Below are positions 18,300 through 26,892 of a stretch of 64,000 bases of DNA, piece by piece. Origin of the DNA: Desulfofundulus salinus (lineage in GTDB: Bacteria > Bacillota > Desulfotomaculia > Desulfotomaculales > Desulfovirgulaceae); NCBI RefSeq assembly GCF_003627965.1, contig NZ_RBWE01000001.1, positions 938,524 through 1,002,523 of the forward strand. The letters are read 5' to 3'. Both the position numbers and the translations under genes were made by a program. A model generated the notes under the pieces. That model searched no databases, was not told the origin of the DNA, and was given only the letters and a program-made list of their open reading frames with translations. The stretch's first letter is position 1; each line of letters starts with the position of its first letter.

Positions 18300-21186
18300 C
18301 GGCAAAACCGAAGTCATTGCCAGAAGGATCGCCATGCTCGTGAGCGAGGGGGTGCCTCGGGATTCGATCGTGGCCTTCACCTTCACGGAAAGGGCCGCCG
18401 GTGAGTTGAAGGCCCGCATCAGAAGGCATCTCGACGAGCTTCGCCGTGAAGGACGGCTGGACGATGCCGCTTTGGGATCGATGTACGTGGGCACCATTCA
18501 TAGTTTCTGTTTGCAACTATTGAAAGAGATGGACCCCCGATACCGTAATTTCGAAATTTTGGATGATGTAAAGCAGGTCGCCTTTATAGTGTCCAATTAC
18601 CTCGATTACGGAGGACGCGGTTTGGGTTTGGAACGCCTGGAAAACGGAAGGAGCAGAATAGAGACGGTGGAGGCGTTCTTGAACACCCTCAACAGGATGT
18701 ACATCGAAAATATACCCGTGGCTTCCGTTCGAAACCCGGTTTTAAGGGATGTCTTGATCCGGTATCACAACTTGACCAGAAGCAGGCCCAACTACTTTTT
18801 GGATTTCGATTCCATCATCGCGGAAACCTTGGAGTTCCTCCACTCCAATCCTTCCGTCAGGAAGGAGGTGCAGGAAAAATTCCGGCACATCGTTGTCGAC
18901 GAATACCAGGACGTGGACCCGCGACAGGAGGAACTGATCCGGTTGCTTTCCACGGACGGAACCGGTGCCGAAGTATGTGTAGTGGGCGACGACGACCAGT
19001 CGATATACGCCTGGAGGGGGGCCGACATATCAAACATTCTAACATTTGAGGAACGCTATCCCCGCGTCAAAAAAATAGAACTGACGGACAACTTTCGTTC
19101 CACCCACTGTATTGTGGAGATTGCAAATCGCGCGGTAAGGGGTGATTCCAGACGCGGCCATGCGGTACGGGGGCTTTCAAGGCGTCTCGACAAGGATATG
19201 CGCGCCCGTAAATACGATCCGGAGTCGGATCGGTTCGTGGAAACAATGGCCGAACTCGGCGACGTGCACAGACTGGTTTTCGGATCCGAGGAAGAGGAGG
19301 CGTCGTTCATAGCCGCGGAGATAGAGAGACTCCGCGGGTTGCAAATCGAGGACAGGGACGGCGTCAGGGGATTGGACTACGGTGACATCGCGGTTCTATA
19401 CAGGAGTGTAAAAAACGGTGTCCGCACATTGATGCGGGAGTTGGACGCCAAGGGCATACCATATGTGGTGCGCGGGACCACGGGACTGTTCGATCACTCG
19501 GAAGTCCGCCTGTTCCAAGCAGCTTTTTGTTTTCTGGCGAGGATGAGATGCAGCTTCAGAGATTCCGAAACCGGCGAAGTAACAAACTTGAACGAAGCAG
19601 ATATCAGAGATTTTATCAGAAAAACCGTTGAAGAAATGCGGGACAGGGGAATCATGCCCCACGCCAACCCCGCTATTTTCCTGGAGTGGCTGGCGTCGAA
19701 GAGACGCGAGCTCGGATTGAGTGCTCTTCCCAGAGGACGCAGACCCCGGGGGGTCGGACGACGCATCTATCCCCAGGATTTGTTCCAGGAAATGCTTGAA
19801 ATACTGGGGGCCAACAGAGGACCGGAACCGTGGCCCGACAATGTATTGTATAATTTGGGCAGGTTCAGCGATCTGATTACGAGGTTTGAATCGGTGCACC
19901 AGTGGGTGACGCCGCAGGACTTGTGGGATCTCAACTATTTTTTGGGGACCTGGGCCTCCAGGAAGTCGGAGGAGGGGGGGCTGGACGACCCCAGTCTTCA
20001 AAATGCGGTTCAGATCATGACCGTTCACCAATCGAAGGGGTTGGAATGGCCGGTGGTGTTTTTGCCGGGGCTGACAAGCCGGCGTTTTCCCTCACAGAAG
20101 CGCTATTCAGGTCAGGAAGTCCTGTTGGAGGATGACGAATATATCGGAAGGAGAAGCCTGGGAAAAAATGACCCCGATCGTATTTTGAGGGACGACGAGG
20201 AGAGAAGACTTTGGTATGTGGCGGTGACCAGGTGCAGGAAATTCCTTTATTTGACCTGCTTTACCAGAAGAGGTACGGGGCCCTCGCCTTACTTCGCGGA
20301 AATAGAACACGACTATGTTCTCGATGAGAACACCGATCCTTCCTCGCCCCGTCCTCGTACGGTACCGCGCCGTCCCGCGAATACCGAACTGCTCCCCACG
20401 ACCTACAGCGACCTCAACTATTACTGGGCCTGCCCCTACGATTACAAACTGCGCAGGCTGATGGGGTTCAGTCCGGGCGTCAGGGAGGATTACGGTTACG
20501 GCCAGCAGATACACAATCTGCTGGCGTTGATACACGAAAGGGCGAAAAAGGGCGGGGTCGACGAGGAATGGGTCAAGGAAGAGGTGGGAAGGAGATTCAA
20601 TCTGAGGTACACCACGGGAGATCCCTTTGAAAAAATGAAAAACGCGGCCGAGAGAACTTTGGTCAGGTATGTAACAGAATTCCCCGACATTGAACATTAT
20701 GTTTTCGAAGCGGAAAAACCATTCGAGTTCATCATGGGGGACGCCATGATAAGCGGTACCATAGATTTGCTCAACCGTGTGGAAAACGTGGATCAAAACG
20801 AAGAAAGTTCCAGAACACCCGTTGAAGTGGTCGATTTCAAGACCAAGAGGAACGGTGACGATCTCCCGTTGGAGGACAGACTGAAAGACGCTTCAATGCA
20901 GGTTGTCCTTTATGCCATAGCCGCTGAGGAGTCGCTGGGTTACGATGCAAGGGAGGGGTCGGTCCACTTCCTTTACGCCGACAGGCCCCAGGACAGGGTG
21001 TCGGTGGATATTTCCGAAACGGCCCGGAACAAGGTGCGGGAAGCCGTGGCAAATGCGGTAAACGGCATCAAGGAGGGGCGGTTTCCGAGAACCGGGATTG
21101 AAACAGGCCGGTGCAAGGAATGTGATTATAAAAGTTTGTGTCCCGGTTCGGCGGCTTGCGGGAAGAACGAGGGCGAGAAAGGGTAA
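18223..21186 (+). CDS. UvrD/Rep-type SF1 helicase fused to a Cas4/AddB-like nuclease
   Basis: The 987 aa protein opens with an SF1A helicase: Walker A ACAGSGKTEV (about residue 24), motif II VVDEYQDVD (Asp226-Glu227), GDDDQSIYAWRG, the TDNFRS motif, VHQSKGLEWPVVF and YVAVTRCRK. The last 250 residues carry a PD-(D/E)XK nuclease, with Asp848 in GTIDLL and Asp871-Phe-Lys873 in VVDFKT. Four cysteines suit an iron-sulfur staple: Cys737 and the C-x2-C-x5-C group 964/967/973. The layout resembles AddA/AddB-like recombination nucleases, but the gene belongs to a restriction-type operon. GTG start after GGGAGAGGGAG. Frequent AGA/AGG arginine codons differ from the host block. Confidence 0.93.
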   Translation: MRYTEKQLEAINHRGGNLLILACAGSGKTEVIARRIAMLVSEGVPRDSIVAFTFTERAAGELKARIRRHLDELRREGRLDDAALGSMYVGTIHSFCLQLLKEMDPRYRNFEILDDVKQVAFIVSNYLDYGGRGLGLERLENGRSRIETVEAFLNTLNRMYIENIPVASVRNPVLRDVLIRYHNLTRSRPNYFLDFDSIIAETLEFLHSNPSVRKEVQEKFRHIVVDEYQDVDPRQEELIRLLSTDGTGAEVCVVGDDDQSIYAWRGADISNILTFEERYPRVKKIELTDNFRSTHCIVEIANRAVRGDSRRGHAVRGLSRRLDKDMRARKYDPESDRFVETMAELGDVHRLVFGSEEEEASFIAAEIERLRGLQIEDRDGVRGLDYGDIAVLYRSVKNGVRTLMRELDAKGIPYVVRGTTGLFDHSEVRLFQAAFCFLARMRCSFRDSETGEVTNLNEADIRDFIRKTVEEMRDRGIMPHANPAIFLEWLASKRRELGLSALPRGRRPRGVGRRIYPQDLFQEMLEILGANRGPEPWPDNVLYNLGRFSDLITRFESVHQWVTPQDLWDLNYFLGTWASRKSEEGGLDDPSLQNAVQIMTVHQSKGLEWPVVFLPGLTSRRFPSQKRYSGQEVLLEDDEYIGRRSLGKNDPDRILRDDEERRLWYVAVTRCRKFLYLTCFTRRGTGPSPYFAEIEHDYVLDENTDPSSPRPRTVPRRPANTELLPTTYSDLNYYWACPYDYKLRRLMGFSPGVREDYGYGQQIHNLLALIHERAKKGGVDEEWVKEEVGRRFNLRYTTGDPFEKMKNAAERTLVRYVTEFPDIEHYVFEAEKPFEFIMGDAMISGTIDLLNRVENVDQNEESSRTPVEVVDFKTKRNGDDLPLEDRLKDASMQVVLYAIAAEESLGYDAREGSVHFLYADRPQDRVSVDISETARNKVREAVANAVNGIKEGRFPRTGIETGRCKECDYKSLCPGSAACGKNEGEKG

Positions 21187-21266
21187 AAAGTGTAGTGTCG
21201 TGTTCGCGGGGACATGCAACCGTGAGCGATTTGCAGGCGAGTGCCGGTATAGGGGTGGCGGTTTTA

Positions 21267-21806
21267 ATGGTGGACGTGTTCGATCGGGCAAAGAGATCGG
21301 AAGTGATGTCCAAGGTCAAATCCAAGGATACAAAGCCGGAAATGACCTTGAGGAAGGCATTGTACAAGGCCGGTCTCCGGGGATACAGGGTCAAAACCAA
21401 ATTGCCGGGGTCCCCCGATATCGTTTTCACCCGGGTGAAGGTGGCCGTTTTCGTGGACGGTTGCTTCTGGCACGGTTGTCCGGAGTGCTATTCGGAGCCG
21501 GGGACCAATGTAACGTTTTGGCGAAAAAAATTGGCCGAGAACCGGGAGAGGGATGCCAGGGTGAACAAAATGCTGGCGGATATGGGTTGGAAAGTGCTTC
21601 GTCTTTGGGAACATCAAATAGAGAAGGATTTGAACGGTTGCATAGATGCGATCAAAGCGTCGATTTCCGGGGACGGGCATGTCCCCTCCGAGTACAACGC
21701 CGGTTCGAGTGGGGAAAACGCCAAGTCATTGACCAAAACGGGGCGACAAGGCCGGCGGACGGTGTTGTCGGTCGAACCGTCGAGCGGGGGTGATTTTGGT
21801 GGATGA
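21267..21806 (+). CDS. vsr: Vsr-type DNA mismatch/restriction endonuclease
   Basis: Classical Vsr nicks beside T:G mismatches made by deamination of methylcytosine. Here RAKRSEVMSKVKSKDTKPE, GSPDIVF and VFVDGCFWHGCPEC reproduce the family motifs, including the catalytic aspartate and the Cys/His zinc site. The frame is open upstream to 21138, but the family start is MVDVFDRAKRSEVMS, at ATG 21267. About 40 low-complexity residues trail the conserved core. It could protect against mutation by the neighbouring methyltransferase, or be a restriction nuclease, as Vsr-like proteins often are in operons with GHKL ATPases. It overlaps the next gene by a few bases. Confidence 0.9.
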   Translation: MVDVFDRAKRSEVMSKVKSKDTKPEMTLRKALYKAGLRGYRVKTKLPGSPDIVFTRVKVAVFVDGCFWHGCPECYSEPGTNVTFWRKKLAENRERDARVNKMLADMGWKVLRLWEHQIEKDLNGCIDAIKASISGDGHVPSEYNAGSSGENAKSLTKTGRQGRRTVLSVEPSSGGDFGG

Positions 21807-23676
21807 CAGGTTGGTTATGCAGGTGCAGATGACTGTGATAGATCATTTGGGAATACAGCTTTATTCCCATTTGGCTCCGGTTATCTGTGAACTGATCGCC
21901 AACAGTTGGGATGCCGACGCCAACAACGTATGGGTATCCGTTCCCGAAGTTGCGGTGGACGAGAGTTCCGAGATCGTAATCCGGGACGACGGGGAAGGTA
22001 TGACGTTTCAAGAAATAAACGAATACTATCTGCAGATAGGTAGAAATCGTAGAAAAAATTTGGGCAAGGACAGGACAAAAGGCGGACGCAAGGTTATCGG
22101 CAGAAAGGGACTCGGGAAGCTGTCCGCGTTCGGTGTCGCCGACGAGGTCATGGTGGAAACAGTCAAAGAGGGTCGGCGGGTGGCTTTTGTTTTAAACATT
22201 CACGACATACGGCGTTCCGAGGGACTTTACGAACCTCCCGTGTTGGTTGACGAACCGACCGACGACCCCCCGGGTACCACCGTGACACTAAGAAAGCTGA
22301 AACGGAAAAGGCCCGTAGACATCGAGAGTTTGAGACGGCAGATTGCAAGGCGTTTTACAATATTGGGCCAAAGTTTCAATGTTTATCTGAACAATGTCGA
22401 AATAACCCTCGATGACCGCGGTTACAAGCTCCAGTACAAATGGGAAATAGATGAATGGGTGGATCCGGGCAAACAACGACGAATCAAGGGTTGGATAGGT
22501 ACGCTGGAGAAACCGGTGCGGGAGGATTTCGGCAAGGGAATAGTTGTAACGGCCCGGGGGAAGTTGATTCACGAGCCGACTTTTTTCGGTGCGAGCGGCG
22601 GCAAGCAGGTCGCATATTCGTATATGGTCGGTGTTTTGGAGGCGGATTACCTGGATGATGATCCGGACAAAGACCTGGTTTCCACTGACAGGTCGAGTAT
22701 TATAACGGACTCGGAGGAAGCTCAGGAACTATTCGAGTGGGCACGAAAGAAAATTGCGGAGATATCGGAGGAATGGTCCGATAAACGAGCCAGGGAGAGG
22801 GAGCAGGTTATAAAGAGTCTGGAAATAGTGGACAGCTGGTACCGGAAACTCGGAACCCACGAAAAAAGACTTGCCGACAGGGTTTTTCGCGCAATTGCGT
22901 CCGTTCCCGATCTTCCGGATGAGAAAGCGCAGGAGTTCATCGAGTACGTGATAGACTCCATAGACCACCGGGCCTTTAAAGATTTGATCGCCGATTTCAA
23001 GGGCACGGAGGACGAATTGAAACTCCTTGAGTTGTTCAGGGAATGGGAAGTGCTCGAGGCAAAGGAAATGTTGCGCGTCATGGAGGGACGTTTCGCGACC
23101 ATTGAGAAATTTGAAACCTTGGTAAGGGAAAATGCAAAGGAGGTACCCACTCTTCACAATTTTTTCAAGGAATTTCCGTGGATGCTGGACCCGCGATGGA
23201 CCGTTTGGAAGGACGAGGCCACTTATTCCAATCTGCTGAAGGAACGTTTTCCGGAAGGTGACGATGTTCCGGAGGAAAACAGGCGCATTGATTTTCTGGC
23301 CGTCGGTTTCGGGCACACCCTTAACATAATCGAACTGAAGAGACCCCGCGCAAAAGCGGGGAAGAAGGAGTTCAGCCAGGTCCAGGAATATCTGGAGTTT
23401 ATACAGACGTATGTACGTGAAGAGGGACGGTTTTCCGATGTTATCGCCTATTTGGTTTGCGGGGGGATAGTGGATAAGGCCGAAGTCAGAACCAAACGCG
23501 ACATTGCGAGAAGAGTGGGGATACATGTTTTGTTCTATTCGGAGCTTATGGACAGGGCCAAGGCATTGCACCAGGAACTGATTGAAAAGTACCAATCGTT
23601 GAAAGAGCGGAAGAAGACGGCCGAACAGGTCGGTGAGACCAGGAGTCTTGTGGCGGTGGGCAAATCCGGCGATTGA
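21799..23676 (+). CDS. GHKL (MORC/MutL-like) ATPase fused to a predicted PD-(D/E)XK nuclease
   Basis: The N-terminal third is a GHKL ATPase: ELIANSWDADA (Bergerat N-box, Glu31/Asn35), RDDGEGMT and GRKGLGKLSAFG. A transducer-like middle region and a helical segment rich in E/K/R follow. Near the C-terminus, RRIDFLAV and NIIELKRP give a D-x13-E-x-K pattern (Asp498, Glu512, Lys514), as in DUF4263/Shedu-like nucleases. No signal or membrane segment is visible. GGGGGTGA favours the GTG at 21799 over 21790. ATP-gated clamp closing coupled to DNA cutting is an inference from both domains and the operon with a methylase, Vsr and a helicase. Confidence 0.85.
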   Translation: MDDRLVMQVQMTVIDHLGIQLYSHLAPVICELIANSWDADANNVWVSVPEVAVDESSEIVIRDDGEGMTFQEINEYYLQIGRNRRKNLGKDRTKGGRKVIGRKGLGKLSAFGVADEVMVETVKEGRRVAFVLNIHDIRRSEGLYEPPVLVDEPTDDPPGTTVTLRKLKRKRPVDIESLRRQIARRFTILGQSFNVYLNNVEITLDDRGYKLQYKWEIDEWVDPGKQRRIKGWIGTLEKPVREDFGKGIVVTARGKLIHEPTFFGASGGKQVAYSYMVGVLEADYLDDDPDKDLVSTDRSSIITDSEEAQELFEWARKKIAEISEEWSDKRAREREQVIKSLEIVDSWYRKLGTHEKRLADRVFRAIASVPDLPDEKAQEFIEYVIDSIDHRAFKDLIADFKGTEDELKLLELFREWEVLEAKEMLRVMEGRFATIEKFETLVRENAKEVPTLHNFFKEFPWMLDPRWTVWKDEATYSNLLKERFPEGDDVPEENRRIDFLAVGFGHTLNIIELKRPRAKAGKKEFSQVQEYLEFIQTYVREEGRFSDVIAYLVCGGIVDKAEVRTKRDIARRVGIHVLFYSELMDRAKALHQELIEKYQSLKERKKTAEQVGETRSLVAVGKSGD

Positions 23677-23949
23677 TATTTCTTCAATAACATTGACGGC
23701 GGAGGTGCCGGGCCTGGTTACAGGTGTGATCATGGGACATTTGCAATGAGTTTGTCCCTTACAAAATTCGTTAACATCAGAAAAGAATAATTCGGGAATT
23801 ATGCCATAACCAGAGGACTTCGTTTTAAAAGCCAATCCCGCGTGACAAATCACGCGGGTTTTTTTTGTGGGCTTCCGGGAGGGAGGTTCAAAACAAAAAT
23901 GCCATGCGCTCATGCAAGCGAATGGCAAAAGAAAGGAGTTCTTAAGGCT
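23677..23949 (+). other. Gap between defence cassette and replication gene
   Basis: No gene is visible. A perfect 7-2-7 palindrome, ATAATTC-GG-GAATTAT, lies at 23787-23802. A terminator hairpin (CCCGCGTG/CACGCGGG with eight T residues) lies at 23837-23866 and shares its arms with the hairpin at 15992. This stretch may contain the junction between the two accessory segments. Confidence 0.5.
23837..23866 (+). terminator. Terminator downstream of the GHKL gene
   Basis: CCCGCGTG, a six-base loop, CACGCGGG and eight T residues. The arms are identical to those of the hairpin at 15992-16013. Confidence 0.8.
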
Positions 23950-24999
23950 ATGATAGTGGAAACCCCGGGCGTTGTCAAGCAGGAAAATGGAAATCCAAAC
24001 CGTTTTTACGAACTTTACGGCAGGACAATTGCCGAGCAGGGTGTGGCTCCCATTCCCACCGCTTTGTTCCGTTATCAGAGGGAATTGGGACTTTCCTTCC
24101 AGGAGGTGGCTTTTATCTGCCACCTTTTGAGCTACCGGTGGACCGTTAAGGATCCTTATCCCTCCATCAGGGAACTCAGCAAGTTAACCGGCGTGAGTGA
24201 AAAGACCCTGCATTCCTATAAAAAAAGCCTGGTTGAAAAGGGACTGATCATTGTCCGCAACAGGTACGATTCCAGCAACGGCCAGCTGAGCAATGAATAT
24301 GACCTGGCGCCTGTCTTTGAAAAACTGCAGCAGATTATTCAAAACGAGGGGGAAGAAACCCCTGATTCCGGACAGGGGTGTGTAAAAAATACAGACCCCC
24401 CTCTTACCCGGGTGGATCATGCCGGGGGGTGTGAAAAAATTTCATACCCCCCACTTTCCGAATTTCAGAGGGGGGTCTGTAAAAATTTCACCCCCCCTCT
24501 TACCATGGGTTCAGACGAATTAAATAATAATTTTGTTGTTGTTGATGTTGATGTTGATCGTGACATCGTTGATTACCAAAAACCGGGAGAGAATATGCCC
24601 GCAGACAACCGCGGCGAAACGCCGGACGAACCTGTAACGAGCGCCCATCCCTGCCTTAACACCGCTGTTTTGGGGGAGTTGCAGGCGGCGGTGCTGGTGG
24701 CCACCGGCGCCCGGGTGCCTTCAGAGTTCCTGGAGGAACTCCTGCTGGAATTTCCAAAAGAAAAGATCAGGGAAAAAATCAAACTTATCAGTGAAATGGG
24801 CAGCGGTACGGAAATCAGGAACGTCCCCGGCCTGCTGGTTGCCGCTCTCAGGGAGGATTACAGGCACGAACCCGGGCGGCCGCAGGGCCGGGTCGAGAAG
24901 AATAAATCAAAAACAAAGAAAGCGGAAAGTAAAACGGATTCTGAGGAACACGAGAAGCTGAAAAAACGGGAATTGCTGAAATCCCTTTATCTCTCTTGA
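23950..24999 (+). CDS. Replication initiator-like protein with N-terminal winged helix
   Basis: The protein (about 349 aa) begins with a winged-helix region (LGLSFQEVAFICHLLSYRW, then SIRELSKLTGVSEKTLHSYK) typical of plasmid and phage initiators and DnaD-like replisome organisers. The centre (about residues 140-185) has a repeated peptide of the form C-x-K-x-x-x-PPL, encoded by three DNA palindromes. The C-terminus is helical and strongly Lys/Glu-rich. AAAGGAG supports ATG 23950 rather than the earlier ATG 23842. Its place beside recA and a repressor suggests it starts replication of the element. The layout resembles lambda O, with origin sequences inside the initiator gene. Confidence 0.75.
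   Translation: MIVETPGVVKQENGNPNRFYELYGRTIAEQGVAPIPTALFRYQRELGLSFQEVAFICHLLSYRWTVKDPYPSIRELSKLTGVSEKTLHSYKKSLVEKGLIIVRNRYDSSNGQLSNEYDLAPVFEKLQQIIQNEGEETPDSGQGCVKNTDPPLTRVDHAGGCEKISYPPLSEFQRGVCKNFTPPLTMGSDELNNNFVVVDVDVDRDIVDYQKPGENMPADNRGETPDEPVTSAHPCLNTAVLGELQAAVLVATGARVPSEFLEELLLEFPKEKIREKIKLISEMGSGTEIRNVPGLLVAALREDYRHEPGRPQGRVEKNKSKTKKAESKTDSEEHEKLKKRELLKSLYLS
24374..24580. repeat. Three iteron-like palindromes plus AT-rich tract: candidate origin
   Basis: Three related palindromes lie inside the initiator gene at 24374-24402, 24424-24452 and 24467-24500. Each has G-rich and C-rich arms (GGGGTNTG... / ...CA/G-ACCCC) around an A/T core, with centres 45-50 bp apart. The next 60 bp (about 24518-24580) are AT-rich and carry GTT/GAT triplet repeats. 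Iterons followed by an AT-rich unwinding region within an initiator gene is the lambda ori layout, so this is my candidate origin. Confidence 0.6.
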
Positions 25000-25136
25000 G
25001 TTATCAGGCTTTTTCGTCAGTTTCTGGATTTTTCCGTGTGCTACCATAACTTTTCACCCCCATGGTAACATTTCCCTTGCATCAGAACGGGTTTTGTTTT
25101 ATAATCCCTTAAAACATATGTTTGGGGGTGCGCGAA

Positions 25137-26213
25137 ATGGCAAGAGCGGAGAAAGATAAGCCGGCCACCAGGGAGGAAGTGCTTGAAAACGCTTTAAAGG
25201 GGATCAGGCAGAAATATGGTGATGGATCCATCATGCGTCTCGGTGAAAACCCGAGAATGAACGTGGAAGCGATACCCACCGGGATACTGTCTTTGGATAT
25301 TGCAACCGGCATTGGTGGCCTGCCGCGCGGACGCATTGTTGAATTGTTCGGACCGGAGTCCTCGGGTAAGACCACCGTTGCCCTGCATGCCATAGCCGAA
25401 GCGCAGAAAGCGGGAGGTACCGCGGTATTTATAGACGCGGAACATTCGCTTGACCCGCTGTACGCCAGGAAACTCGGGGTGGACATTGAGAACTTGCTCG
25501 TTTCACAGCCCGATTATGGGGAGCAGGCTCTGAACATTTGCGAGGATCTCATCGAAAGCGGCGCGATAGACGTGATAGCGATAGATTCCGTGGCGGCCCT
25601 GGTGCCAAAGGCGGAAATAGAAGGGGAAATGGGTGAACTCCAGGTCGGCCTGCAAGCCCGTCTGATGTCTCAGGCATTGCGCAAACTCGCCGCCATTGTC
25701 AACAAGACAAGGACTTTGGTTATATTCATCAATCAGTTGCGGGAAAAAGTGGGCGGGGGACACGGCAACTTCAACTCCATTCAGGAGACGACACCAGGCG
25801 GCAGGGCGCTCAAATTTTACGCCTCCATGCGCCTGGAGGTGAGGAAGAAGGAAAACATCAAAGACAAGGAAGGAATAATCGGGAGCAGAACCTTGATCAG
25901 GGTGGTCAAAAACAAACTTGCGCCGCCATTTAAGGAAACGACCGTAAGCATGATCCATGGTGAAGGGATTTCCAGGGAGTGGGATGTGCTGGAAATGGCG
26001 GAAAAGTTGCACATCATACAAAAATCCGGCACGTGGTACTCTTTCAACGGCGAGCAACTGGGCCAGGGCATGGAGAACGCGAGGAAGTTCTTAAAATCGT
26101 ACCCGGAAGTAACGGCCCAGATAGTTGAAAAAATAAAAGCCGCTATTGTCGGCGGTAATGAAATGAAGCCTTTAGAAAACAAGGTTATCCCGTTGGTAAA
26201 AGACCCGGAGTAG
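25137..26213 (+). CDS. recA: Divergent RecA recombinase carried by the element
   Basis: RecA forms nucleoprotein filaments for strand exchange and triggers self-cleavage of LexA/CI-type repressors. Walker [10 protein letters not shown] lies at about residue 72, [13 protein letters not shown] supplies motif B, and [12 protein letters not shown] follows L2. Length is about 358 aa. L2 is unusual: the normal GVMFGNPETT is replaced by [14 protein letters not shown], about four residues longer. AEHSLDP also differs from the usual AEHALDP. The usual recX/cinA neighbours are absent. I infer an accessory paralogue, not the host's main recA. Start ATG 25137 follows TTTGGGGGTG. Confidence 0.9.
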   Translation: MARAEKDKPATREEVLENALKGIRQKYGDGSIMRLGENPRMNVEAIPTGILSLDIATGIGGLPRGRIVELFGPESSGKTTVALHAIAEAQKAGGTAVFIDAEHSLDPLYARKLGVDIENLLVSQPDYGEQALNICEDLIESGAIDVIAIDSVAALVPKAEIEGEMGELQVGLQARLMSQALRKLAAIVNKTRTLVIFINQLREKVGGGHGNFNSIQETTPGGRALKFYASMRLEVRKKENIKDKEGIIGSRTLIRVVKNKLAPPFKETTVSMIHGEGISREWDVLEMAEKLHIIQKSGTWYSFNGEQLGQGMENARKFLKSYPEVTAQIVEKIKAAIVGGNEMKPLENKVIPLVKDPE

Positions 26214-26228
26214 CTCCGGGTTCCTTTT
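26203..26228 (+). terminator. Terminator overlapping the recA stop codon
   Basis: ACCCGGAG / CTCCGGGT form the stem, and the recA TAG overlaps its centre; TTCCTTTTT follows. The convergent repressor gene ends at the same point. Confidence 0.75.
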
Positions 26229-26866
26229 TACGGTTCAAACTCCACTTTTATCACCCTTCCGAGTATTCGTACCTCATCAATCCTGTATATCTGCGGCTGA
26301 TATTTGGGATTATCCGGGTAAAGAATGACGGCTTCCTCAAGAAACTTTACCCGCTTAAGGGTGGCTTCCTCATCATTCACAAGGACAACGGCTATCTGGC
26401 CGTTGTCCACCGTTTCCTGGCGGCGTACAAGCACTATGTCTCCGGGATAGATGCGGCTGCCGATCATGCTGTCACCTTTAACCCGGAGATAAAAATATTC
26501 CCCGTTTTTTACTTCTTCGGCCGGCACTTCCACCCAGTCGATAATGTTCTCGTCGGCGTATATGGGCTCCCCGGCCCGGATTACGCCGAGGATGGGTATT
26601 GATACCGTAGGGCCACGAGGCCAGCCATCTATGTCTTCGATGATTTTATCCACCGGCCGGGGGTCATTGGTTCTTCCGAGCAAGTAATCAATAGATACAC
26701 CGAAAAAATCGGCCATCTGTCTTAGGGTCTGTTGACTGGGCTGCTTTCGCCCTGCTTCGTAATGAGCGATCATACTTTGGCTTAAATGAAAAAGCTTTCC
26801 TAATGCTTCTTGAGAAAGGTTTTTTTTCTCTCGAAGCTCTCTTAACCTCTTACCAAAAATGGTCAC
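26228..26866 (-). CDS. LexA/CI-like repressor: XRE domain plus S24 peptidase
   Basis: An N-terminal XRE helix-turn-helix (LREKKNLSQEALGKLFHLSQ..) is joined to an S24 self-cleaving domain. The expected Ala-Gly cleavage site is in VIRAGEP, the nucleophile serine in KGDSMIGSRI and the general-base lysine in EATLKRV. The gene is convergent to recA and divergent from a small XRE gene, the classic phage/ICE switch layout. RecA-triggered cleavage would derepress the element. The frame opens at GTG 26875, but AGGTG spacing favours GTG 26866. Palindromic operators lie in the shared upstream region. Confidence 0.93.
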   Translation of the reverse strand: MTIFGKRLRELREKKNLSQEALGKLFHLSQSMIAHYEAGRKQPSQQTLRQMADFFGVSIDYLLGRTNDPRPVDKIIEDIDGWPRGPTVSIPILGVIRAGEPIYADENIIDWVEVPAEEVKNGEYFYLRVKGDSMIGSRIYPGDIVLVRRQETVDNGQIAVVLVNDEEATLKRVKFLEEAVILYPDNPKYQPQIYRIDEVRILGRVIKVEFEP

Positions 26867-26892
26867 AATAATCACCTATACAAATTCTAGTA

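Noticed and set aside
25137-26213. This recA as the main chromosomal recA
   Set aside because: Divergent L2 loop, no recX or cinA neighbours, and a phage-like context point to an accessory copy. This is an inference until the whole genome is checked.
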